Shown one piece after another: positions 5,433 through 12,541 of a stretch of DNA of 15,148 nt. The notes under the pieces are model-generated. The model was not told the DNA's origin and made no database searches. It saw nothing but the letters and a program-made list of their open reading frames with translations. Each line of letters opens with the position of its first letter. The stretch's first letter is position 1. The stretch spans positions 1 through 15,148 of the forward strand of contig JBCBCG010000099.1 in the NCBI GenBank assembly GCA_038530925.1, read 5' to 3'. Position numbers and translations under genes: made by a program. The DNA comes from JALEGB01 sp038530925 (GTDB lineage Bacteria > Pseudomonadota > Alphaproteobacteria > Rhodobacterales > Rhodobacteraceae).

Positions 5433-6056
5433 ATGGCGCATGGAACCGGCTCCTTTTTCGATCGCACCGCGCCGCGACGCCTGCTCGCGGCGGCGCTGCT
5501 CTTGTCTGCGCTGAGCGCCTGCGCCTCCTCCACTGCGGTGCCGCGCGCGCAGAACAACATTTGCGCGATCTTCGATCAGCATCCCAGCTGGCGCCGCGCC
5601 ACAGCGGATGTCGAACGAAAATACGGCGCGCCCACGCCGCTCGTGATGGCCATCATCTGGCGCGAGTCGAGCTTCCGCCATGACGCCCGGCCGCCGCGCG
5701 CGCGGGTCTTCTTCGGCCTTATTCCTTGGGGCCGCGTCTCCTCGGCGTACGGCTACAGCCAAGCGCTCGACGGGACATGGGAGTGGTATCTGCGGGACAC
5801 CGGGCGCTCGGATTTCTGGACTGATCGCGATGATTTCGACGACGCGGCGGATTTCGTCGGCTGGTACATGACGAAGACGCGGCAAATCAACGGCGTGGCC
5901 ATGGGCGATGCGGTGAGCCAGTATCTGGCCTACCATGAAGGGCATCGCGGCTATCGCACCAAAACCTATCGCGGCAAGGCGTGGCTGCTGCGTGCGGCGC
6001 GGCAGGTCGAGAACATGTCCAACGTCTATGCGCGCCAGCTTCGCAGCTGCCGCTGA
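5433..6056 (+). CDS. Lipoprotein lytic transglycosylase, SLT-like domain
   Basis: 207 residues. The N-terminus has Arg-Arg then LLAAALLLSALSAC, a lipoprotein signal with lipobox LSAC and acceptor Cys30, so the mature protein is probably lipid-anchored in the envelope. The body resembles the lysozyme-like SLT fold: WRESSF (76-81) holds the likely catalytic Glu78, GYSQA (107-111) matches the conserved G-[YL]-[SM]-Q motif, and AYHEGHRGY corresponds to the later Y-N/H-x-G block. Such enzymes cut peptidoglycan between MurNAc and GlcNAc, giving 1,6-anhydroMurNAc ends. There are no extra peptidoglycan-binding domains. It is divergent from hspQ with a 195-bp gap; the start lacks a Shine-Dalgarno and may be leaderless. 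The family assignment is strong, the exact substrate unknown. Confidence 0.85.
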   Translation: MAHGTGSFFDRTAPRRLLAAALLLSALSACASSTAVPRAQNNICAIFDQHPSWRRATADVERKYGAPTPLVMAIIWRESSFRHDARPPRARVFFGLIPWGRVSSAYGYSQALDGTWEWYLRDTGRSDFWTDRDDFDDAADFVGWYMTKTRQINGVAMGDAVSQYLAYHEGHRGYRTKTYRGKAWLLRAARQVENMSNVYARQLRSCR

Positions 6057-6204
6057 ACGGCGCGGCGGCGCTTGATTCGCACCATTCACCTTTCGCGCCG
6101 CAAAGTTTCTTTGATTTACTATTGATCCTGTGGCGAAACGCACCATCCTATCGCAGCGACGCAAAGCGCTCACCAAGAGCGGGATTTTCGGGCGAGATTT
6201 TCTG

Positions 6205-7152
6205 ATGGATCGATTTTCCGAAATGGAGACCTTCGTTCGCGTGATCGAAGCGGGCGGTTTCACCGAGGCCGCGCGCCGCGCGGGTGTTTCGAAATCAGCG
6301 GTGTCGAAGCAGATCTCCTCGCTAGAGCAAAGGCTTGGCGCTCGCCTGCTTGATCGAACGACGCGGCGGGTGAACCCGACCGAGATCGGCCTCGCCTATT
6401 ACGATCGCGCCACGCGCGTATTGGCGGAGGCGGATGAAGCGGATCAGCTTGCGCTGTCTTTGCAAGATGCGCCGCGCGGCGAGCTGCGCGTCTCCGCGCC
6501 GCAAAGCTTCGGCGTGCTGCGGCTTGGGCCGATGGTGGCGGACTTTCTGCGTGAGCATGCGGAAGTCACCGTTCATATGGCGCTGGACGACCGCTTCGTG
6601 GAGCTGATCGCCGAAGGGTTCGACATCGCCATCCGAATCGGCGCGCTTGAGGACAGCTCGCTGAAGGCGCGCAAGATCGGCGAAGCGCAGACGATGATGG
6701 TCGCAAGTCCTGGCTATCTCGAAACACGCGGCGCGCCGAGCGCGATCGAAGACCTCGCTGAGCACACTCTGCTCCATTACAGCTACCTCGCGTCTGGCCG
6801 AAGCTGGAAGTTGATGGCGCCGAACGGTTCTGAGAAAACCGTGCGGGTCGGCGGCGCGCTGACGGTGAACAACGGATCGGCTCTGCTGACCGCGGCGGAG
6901 CGGGATCTCGGCATCGCCTTCCTGCCCGACTTCATCGTCGAGGACAGCGTGGCGGCGGGGCGCGTGCGACAGATCCTGCCGGATGCGACGCCCGATCCGA
7001 TCGGCATCTGGGCGGTGACGCCGCCAGGGCGGTTCGTGCAGCCGAAAGTCCGCGCCTTCGTGGATTTCATCGCTGAAGCCCTGAAGCAGGATCGTAGCGC
7101 ACGCTCAAGCGAGGCGATGAAAGAAGATGCGTTGAAAACCGCCGCAGAGTGA
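6205..7152 (+). CDS. LysR-type transcriptional regulator
   Basis: 315 residues with the LysR layout: winged helix-turn-helix at 1-60 (METFVRVIEAGGFTEAARR, then VSKSAVSKQISSLEQRLGARLLDRTTR), a linker helix to about 88, then the two-lobed effector domain with HMALDDRFVELIAEGFDIAIRIG and a closing TPPGRFVQPKVRAFVDFIAE. The effector-domain type is that seen in many regulators with unknown small aromatic or hydrophobic ligands. The ATG at 6205 is preferred over an in-frame ATG at 6130 because family similarity starts at MDRFSEMETF; a weak GGCGAG lies 8 nt before it. LysR proteins usually act on a divergent gene, but none is divergent here; the next gene, 42 bp downstream, is on the same strand, so the target is unknown. 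Confidence 0.95.
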   Translation: MDRFSEMETFVRVIEAGGFTEAARRAGVSKSAVSKQISSLEQRLGARLLDRTTRRVNPTEIGLAYYDRATRVLAEADEADQLALSLQDAPRGELRVSAPQSFGVLRLGPMVADFLREHAEVTVHMALDDRFVELIAEGFDIAIRIGALEDSSLKARKIGEAQTMMVASPGYLETRGAPSAIEDLAEHTLLHYSYLASGRSWKLMAPNGSEKTVRVGGALTVNNGSALLTAAERDLGIAFLPDFIVEDSVAAGRVRQILPDATPDPIGIWAVTPPGRFVQPKVRAFVDFIAEALKQDRSARSSEAMKEDALKTAAE

Positions 7153-7194
7153 GCGAGCCTTCCGCCCCAGCGCGCCGGCGGCGGAGACGCGATT

Positions 7195-7914
7195 ATGAGG
7201 ACGGTCACGATCGGGCGACGGTTCAACGGTCCTCCTTCCTCCGGGAATGGCGGTTATTGCTGCGGCGTGACAGCGAGCTTTTTGGACGGACCGGCGATGG
7301 TGCGTTTGAAGGCGCCGCCGCCGCTTGAGACGCCGCTGACAGTCGAACGTGATGGCGCGTCGGTTCGACTTATGGATCAGGACAAGGTGATCGCAACGGG
7401 TGCGCCGGCGTCAGCGCCAGTCGCCGCGCCGCCCCTTTCGCTCAGCCTCGCGGCCGCCGAAGCCGCATCGGGCTATGAAGACCCGGACGCGCATTACTTT
7501 CCGAGCTGTTTTGTATGCGGGCCGGCGCGCGAGGAAGGCGACGGCCTGCGCATCTTCGCGGGGGCTGTCGACGGCGCGGACGCGGTCGCCGCGCCCTGGA
7601 CGCCGCATCGCAGCCTTGCGGTCGAGGATGATCGCATCGGCGCGGCGCATGTTTGGGCCGCGCTCGACTGCCCGTCTTATTTCGCGCTCCAAAAACCCGG
7701 GCTGCCGGCGCTGCTCGGTCAGATGACCGCCGCCATCCACCGACGACCCGACATAGGCGAGCCCTGCATCGTCATCGGCTGGCGGCTGAAATCCGAAGGC
7801 CGCAAACACCTCGCCGCAACCGCCCTCACCAGCGCTGATGGCGAGACCCTGGCCATCGCCGAAGCGCTCTGGATCGAACTCTCTCCTGAGGCGATGGCGG
7901 CGATGAAGCCTTAG
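7195..7914 (+). CDS. Hotdog-fold thioesterase-like protein of unknown substrate
   Basis: 239 residues. The N-terminus has NGPPSSGNGGYCCG (11-24), like the NGP..[SG]xNGG motif of a two-hotdog thioesterase-like family, and the middle has HYFPSCFVCGPAREEGDGLRIF (100-121), the diagnostic CxxC-containing block with Cys105 and Cys108, then APWTPH and VWAALDCPSYFA. The protein looks like two hotdog halves, the first reduced. No catalytic set can be assigned with certainty, so enzyme activity on an acyl-CoA is inferred only from fold family. A GGAG Shine-Dalgarno at 7183-7186 lies 8 nt before the ATG. It follows the LysR gene by 42 bp and may share its transcript. It converges with the RND permease, with only 54 bp between stops and no clear terminator there. 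Confidence 0.75.
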   Translation: MRTVTIGRRFNGPPSSGNGGYCCGVTASFLDGPAMVRLKAPPPLETPLTVERDGASVRLMDQDKVIATGAPASAPVAAPPLSLSLAAAEAASGYEDPDAHYFPSCFVCGPAREEGDGLRIFAGAVDGADAVAAPWTPHRSLAVEDDRIGAAHVWAALDCPSYFALQKPGLPALLGQMTAAIHRRPDIGEPCIVIGWRLKSEGRKHLAATALTSADGETLAIAEALWIELSPEAMAAMKP

Positions 7915-7968
7915 CCGGCCGCGGCAGCAAGCTCCGGCGCCATCACTGGAAGCGAGAGTGGCGGCGCG

Positions 7969-10900
7969 TTACGCGTCCGCCGGATCAAGCGCGGCCTCCT
8001 CCTCGCGCAATCGTTGCTCCACCGCGCCGGGCGAGCCTGAGCCGCGCGCGAAAAGGGCGTAGGTCGCCGGCACGGTGAGCAGCGTCAGCACGGTCGAGGC
8101 GAGCACGCCGCCGAGCACCACGACGCCGATGGCGAAGCGGGTCTCGGCGCCAGGGCCGTTGGCGAGGATCAGCGGCGTGGCGCCGGCGGCGGTGGTGACG
8201 CCTGTCATCACCACCGGCCGCAGCCGCGTCGTCGCCGCATCGACGATCGCATCCGCGAAGGCCGCGCCTTGGTCGCGGAGCTGATTGGCGAACTCCACGA
8301 TGAGGATCCCGTTCTTTGCGGCGAGGCCGATCAGCATCACCAACCCGATCTGGCTATAGAGATTGAGCGATCCGCCCACGAGCCAGAGCCCGGCGAGCCC
8401 TCCGGTGATCGCCACCGGCACGGACAGCATGATCACCAGCGGGTGGCGCCAGCTTTCGAACTGGGCGGCCAAGACCAGGAACACCACGGCGAGGCCAAAG
8501 CCGAACACGAAGGCCATCGACGAGCCGGCCTCCTGCAAATCGAGCGACTGGCCTTTGTAATCGATCACCACCTGCTCCGGCAGCACCTCGCGCGCCACCG
8601 CTTCGATCTCAGCCAGCGCCTCGCCGAGCACGACGCCTTCCGGCAGGTTCGCCTCGATGGTGATGGCGCGGATGCGGTTGTAGCGGTTGAGCGCGCCTGA
8701 GCCGCCGACCTCGCGCAGCTCGACGAGGTTTGAAAGCGGGATCAGCGCCTGCGACGCGGTGGAACGGACATAGATGCTCGAGAGATCGGTCGGCGTGCGC
8801 TGCGCGTCGCGCTCGCCTTCGATCACCACATCGTATTCTTCGCCGCCTTGCAGGAAGGTGGTCACGCGGCGCGAGCCGAGCATCGTCTCGAGCGTGCGGC
8901 CGATATCGCCGACGCGCACGCCAAGCTCGGCGGCGCGATCGTAATCGATGTCCACGCGCAGCTGCGGCCGCGTTTCTTTGTAATCCCAATCAAGGCCTGG
9001 CAGCGCGACGCCGCGCTCGTCGAGGGCGCTGAACAGCGTCTCGCGCCACGCGGCGAGCTGCGCCCAATCGCCGCCGCCGATGGTGATCTGCACCGGCTTG
9101 CGCACGCGCCCGCCGAAGCCCTGGCGCATGATGGGAAAGGCGCGCACGCCGGGCAGGTCGCCGAGCGTGCGGCGCACCTCGCCCAGGATCGGCCATGCGG
9201 CGCGGCGCTCCGCCCAATCGGACAGCACGACGATGACGATGCCGGTGTTGAAGCTCTCGTAATTGTTGAAGGTGCGCGGCGTGCGCACGAGCAGCCGTTG
9301 GAACTCGCCGCTCTCGACGAACGGCGTCAGCCTACGCTCCACCTCATCCATGTAATCGCGCATGTATTCGTACGTGGCGCCCTCGGGCCCGTTCACGATC
9401 ACGAAGAAGGCGCCCCGATCCTCGCGAGGCGCGTATTCCGATGGGATCTGACTATAGAGCGCGGCGCTGGCGCCGAAGCCGCCAACCACAAGCGCGAGCC
9501 CGAGCACCGGCGCGGCGACGAGTCTGCGGACCACGCTGCGATAGCCGGTCGTGACCGCGCCGAACGCGCGCGCGAAGCCGCTTCGCCGCGCCGGCGCGCG
9601 CTCAGCGGCGGCCTCGCCGCGCTTCAGGACTTTGGAGGCGAGCGCCGGCGAGAGGCTAAGCGCCACGAAACTCGAAAGCGCCACCGCCGCGGCGATGGTC
9701 AGCGCGAATTCCGAAAAGAGCCGCCCAATATCGCCCTGAAGAAAGCCGATCGGCACGAACACCGCCACCAAAACCAGCGTGGTCGCGATCACCGCGAAGG
9801 CGACCTGGCGCGCGCCGCGATAGGCGGCGACCAGAGGCGTCTCGCCATATTCGTCCATGCGCCGCACGATGTTCTCGAGCACCACGATCGCATCATCGAC
9901 CACCAGCCCGATCGCCAGAACCAAGGCCAGCAAGGTCAAAAGGTTGATCGAAAAGCCGAGCGCCCACATCGCCAGGAACGCGCCCACCAGCGACACTGGC
10001 ACCGTCACCGCCGGCACCAGCATCGCCCGCCAGCTGCCGAGGAAGATCAGGATCGCCAGGATCACGAGGCCCACTGCGATGGCGAGCGTGCGATAGACCT
10101 CGTCGATGGCGCCTTGGATGAAGACGGAAGTGTCGTAGCTCTGCAGGATCTCCATGCCTTCAGGCAGGGTCGGGTTGAGCTGCGCCGCGAGTTCTTTGGC
10201 GCCGCGGGCGACGTCGATGGTGTTGGCGGTCGATTGACGGATGACGCCGAGCCCGACCTGCGGCACGCCATTACCGCGAAAGAAGGTGCGATCCTCCTCC
10301 GAGCCGAATTCGACGCGCGCGATGTCGCCGAGGCGCACGAGATCGCCATCGGCCCCTTCCAGCAACGCCATGCGCTCGAAATCGCGGATCGAGGTGAAGG
10401 AGCGATCGACGCGTACGGTGAGCTGCCGCGTCGCGCCTTCGAGGCTGCCGGCGGGCAGCTCGACATTCTCCGCGCGCAACCGGTCTTCGATGTCCGCCGC
10501 GACGATGCCGCGCGCGGCCATCTCCTTGCGATCGAGCCAGATGCGCACTGCGTAATTCTGCTGGCCGCCGACACGCACCCGCGCCACGCCCTCGATCACC
10601 GAGAAACGATCCACAAGATAGCGGCGCGCGTAGTCGGTGATCTCCGGAACCGTCATCCGATCGCTGACGAGGTTCAGCCACATGATGACGTCTTGATTGC
10701 TGTCGACCTTCGAGATCTCCGGCGGGTCCGCCTCCTCCGGCAGATCATCGAGCACGCCCGAGACGCGGTCGCGCACATCATTGGCGGCGGCGTCGACATC
10801 GCGGTCGGTCACGAAGGTGATGGAGATGCGCGAGGCGCCGTCCTCGGAGACGGATTCGATCGTCTCGATGCCTTCGACGCCGGCGACGCGTTCTTCAATG

Positions 10901-11097
10901 AGTTCTGTGATCCGCGTCTCGACCACATTGGCCGCAGCGCCGGGATAGAGCGTGTCGACCGACACCACCGGCGGATCGATGTCCGGATATTGCCGCAGCG
11001 GCAGCTGATCGAAGGCGACGAGGCCGCAGAGCACGATGACGATCGACATCACCGTGGCGACGATCGGCCGTTTGACCGAGAGATCGGAGAGACCCAT
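7969..11097 (-). CDS. RND multidrug efflux permease, HAE1 type
   Basis: 1042 residues, the standard length of AcrB/MexB-like proton-driven inner-membrane pumps. It starts MGLSDLSVKRPIVATVM with TM1, has the first porter loop to about residue 335, then TM2-6 with SLVGAFLAMW and the proton-relay pair Asp401-Asp402 in GLVVDDAIVVLENI (TM4), a second porter loop, and TM8-12 with Lys928 in GLAAKNGILIVEFAN (TM10). These relay residues are intact, so it should be active. The substrate range cannot be read from the sequence. It follows its adaptor gene by only 6 bp, a co-transcribed, probably translationally coupled pair. An outer-membrane channel is not encoded here, so a TolC-type protein from elsewhere must complete the pump. 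Confidence 0.97.
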   Translation of the reverse strand: MGLSDLSVKRPIVATVMSIVIVLCGLVAFDQLPLRQYPDIDPPVVSVDTLYPGAAANVVETRITELIEERVAGVEGIETIESVSEDGASRISITFVTDRDVDAAANDVRDRVSGVLDDLPEEADPPEISKVDSNQDVIMWLNLVSDRMTVPEITDYARRYLVDRFSVIEGVARVRVGGQQNYAVRIWLDRKEMAARGIVAADIEDRLRAENVELPAGSLEGATRQLTVRVDRSFTSIRDFERMALLEGADGDLVRLGDIARVEFGSEEDRTFFRGNGVPQVGLGVIRQSTANTIDVARGAKELAAQLNPTLPEGMEILQSYDTSVFIQGAIDEVYRTLAIAVGLVILAILIFLGSWRAMLVPAVTVPVSLVGAFLAMWALGFSINLLTLLALVLAIGLVVDDAIVVLENIVRRMDEYGETPLVAAYRGARQVAFAVIATTLVLVAVFVPIGFLQGDIGRLFSEFALTIAAAVALSSFVALSLSPALASKVLKRGEAAAERAPARRSGFARAFGAVTTGYRSVVRRLVAAPVLGLALVVGGFGASAALYSQIPSEYAPREDRGAFFVIVNGPEGATYEYMRDYMDEVERRLTPFVESGEFQRLLVRTPRTFNNYESFNTGIVIVVLSDWAERRAAWPILGEVRRTLGDLPGVRAFPIMRQGFGGRVRKPVQITIGGGDWAQLAAWRETLFSALDERGVALPGLDWDYKETRPQLRVDIDYDRAAELGVRVGDIGRTLETMLGSRRVTTFLQGGEEYDVVIEGERDAQRTPTDLSSIYVRSTASQALIPLSNLVELREVGGSGALNRYNRIRAITIEANLPEGVVLGEALAEIEAVAREVLPEQVVIDYKGQSLDLQEAGSSMAFVFGFGLAVVFLVLAAQFESWRHPLVIMLSVPVAITGGLAGLWLVGGSLNLYSQIGLVMLIGLAAKNGILIVEFANQLRDQGAAFADAIVDAATTRLRPVVMTGVTTAAGATPLILANGPGAETRFAIGVVVLGGVLASTVLTLLTVPATYALFARGSGSPGAVEQRLREEEAALDPADA

Positions 11098-11103
11098 GGC
11101 CGA

Positions 11104-12222
11104 TCACCCGCCCGTCCGGATGGACGCCGGGCGCGCCGCGGTTTCATCGCCGGGCGACAGGCTCTCTTCGGTCACGGCCTCGCGGATCGTCACCGCCTGA
11201 CCCGGCCGCACCTTGATCCCGCCTTCAACCACGACCCGTTCGCCGTCGCTGAGCCCTTCTAGAACCTCAACCTCGCCAATGCGCCGGCCGCCGGTGCGCA
11301 CTTTGCGGCGTTCGACCCGCATCGCGCCCTCGCGCTCGGCGGCCACCAAAACGAAGGTGTCCTCGCCGAAGGGGATCAGGCTCTCTTCGCTCACCACCAG
11401 CGCCTCGCGCGCTTTGAGCGCCAGCTCCACCTCCATCAAGAGGCCCGGCAGCAGGCGGCGCTCCTCATTGGGAATGAAGGCGCGCACCAGCACGGAGCGC
11501 GTCACCGGATCGGCCTCCGCGTCGATCGAGGCGATGCGGCCGCGGAACACTTCGTCCGGAAAGGCGCGGCTGCGCGCCTCGATCTCAGAGCCGACGGCCA
11601 GATCCGCGAGGAACAGACTGGGCACTGAGAAATCGAGCTTCAGGATGCTGTCGTCGATTAGCCGCAGGATCAGATCGCCCGGCTCGACGGTGGCGCCGGG
11701 GCTAAGGCTGCGGATGCCGATGCGCCCGGCGAAAGGCGCGGTGATGACGCGGTCGGCGATCTGCGCTTCGGCGGCCTTCACCCGCGCCGCCGCCACCGCC
11801 GCCGCGCGTCGCCGCTCGGTCAGCAGCGCCTCCGAGCCTGAGCCGGTGGCGAAGAGCCGCTGTGCATCATCGAGCAGTTCTTCGGCCTCCGCCTTCGTGG
11901 CGAGCGCCTCTTCCAGAAGCGCGTCCTCCTGAATGTGCCGCAGATCAACCAGCCGGTCGCCGCGTTCGACGCGGACGCCGTCGTCCACATGCAGCGTGTC
12001 GACCTGTTCGGTGACGAGCGCCGTGATCTCGACCCGCGCATTCGGGCGTAGCGTGCCGAGCGCCTCGACCTGGGTGACGAAGCGCGCCTCGCGCACGCTT
12101 TCGACGATTACGGTCGGCGGCGGCCCGCTTTGCGCGGCGGCGCTGGCGAGCGGCGCCAGCAGCAGCGCCGCGGCCAGCCATCCAGCGCGCTGAACAACTG
12201 AAATTTGGGATGGCGCCGTCAT
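11104..12222 (-). CDS. RND efflux periplasmic adaptor (membrane fusion protein)
   Basis: 372 residues. An N-terminal signal (GWLAAALLLAPLASAAAQ, cleavage after the Ala cluster near 28-30) has no lipobox Cys, so the mature protein is probably soluble in the periplasm, unlike lipid-anchored AcrA. Then come the first half of the barrel-sandwich hybrid (about 62-100), a rather short alpha-helical hairpin rich in Ala/Glu/Arg (about 100-155), the second half starting VITAPFAGRIGIRSLSPGA (about 159-177), the beta-barrel domain with IASIDAEADPVTRSVLVRA, and the membrane-proximal part with GLSDGERVVVEGG. A GGGAGA Shine-Dalgarno lies 9 nt before the ATG. It couples the downstream permease to an outer-membrane channel, and is divergent from tex. 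Confidence 0.95.
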   Translation of the reverse strand: MTAPSQISVVQRAGWLAAALLLAPLASAAAQSGPPPTVIVESVREARFVTQVEALGTLRPNARVEITALVTEQVDTLHVDDGVRVERGDRLVDLRHIQEDALLEEALATKAEAEELLDDAQRLFATGSGSEALLTERRRAAAVAAARVKAAEAQIADRVITAPFAGRIGIRSLSPGATVEPGDLILRLIDDSILKLDFSVPSLFLADLAVGSEIEARSRAFPDEVFRGRIASIDAEADPVTRSVLVRAFIPNEERRLLPGLLMEVELALKAREALVVSEESLIPFGEDTFVLVAAEREGAMRVERRKVRTGGRRIGEVEVLEGLSDGERVVVEGGIKVRPGQAVTIREAVTEESLSPGDETAARPASIRTGG

Positions 12223-12541
12223 GTCGCTTGGTCTCCCGCATCAAACGGCCGCAGCCGTCCGGTTTCACCGTCTCGCCGCGCGCCGGATCGCCGGTCGCAG
12301 CCCCGCGCAGCTTGGTCACGCATCGGAAACCTAGGCTCGCAAAGCGCGAAGTCGACGCGCGCTTAGTGAACATTCTGTTGCGCCGCGATGGAGGATCGCC
12401 GGCCCTCGCCGCTTCGCGCGCGACCAGCGCGCCACGGCTCGGCCCCAGCGCGCCGCCGCGCGCCTTGTCCAGATGTTGCGTCGCCGATAGGCTCAACCGC
12501 CAAACGTCGCGGCGGCGACCGATAAGCAGGAGAGGCGGGCG
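12223..12541. promoter_or_regulatory. Divergent control region between the RND operon and tex
   Basis: This 319-bp gap has no credible gene. It contains a putative tex promoter (see 12465-12493), a near-palindrome AACA-TTC-TGTT (12369-12379), and on the minus strand a weak promoter-like pair TCGACT (12355-12350), 16 bp, TAGGTT (12333-12328) that could drive the pump genes. The dyad lies just upstream of that -35, where an activator or repressor could bind. No TetR-family regulator gene is next to the pump, so local regulation is not evident. Confidence 0.35.
12465..12493 (+). promoter_or_regulatory. Putative tex promoter
   Basis: TTGTCC (12465-12470, 4 of 6 to TTGACA) and TAGGCT (12488-12493, 3 of 6 to TATAAT) are separated by 17 bp. 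Transcription would start near 12500 and give a leader of about 42 nt carrying the Shine-Dalgarno AGGAGAGG (12528-12535). Confidence 0.35.

Noticed and set aside
6104..6127. AT-rich patch before the LysR gene as promoter
   Set aside because: No -35/-10 pair with acceptable spacing could be found.
7915..7968. Terminator between the hotdog gene and RND permease
   Set aside because: Only a bulged short stem around CACT/AGTG with no T-run on either side.
8848..11262. 804-aa plus-strand open frame
   Set aside because: His/Arg/Asp-rich antisense of the RND permease; the minus-strand protein is unmistakable.
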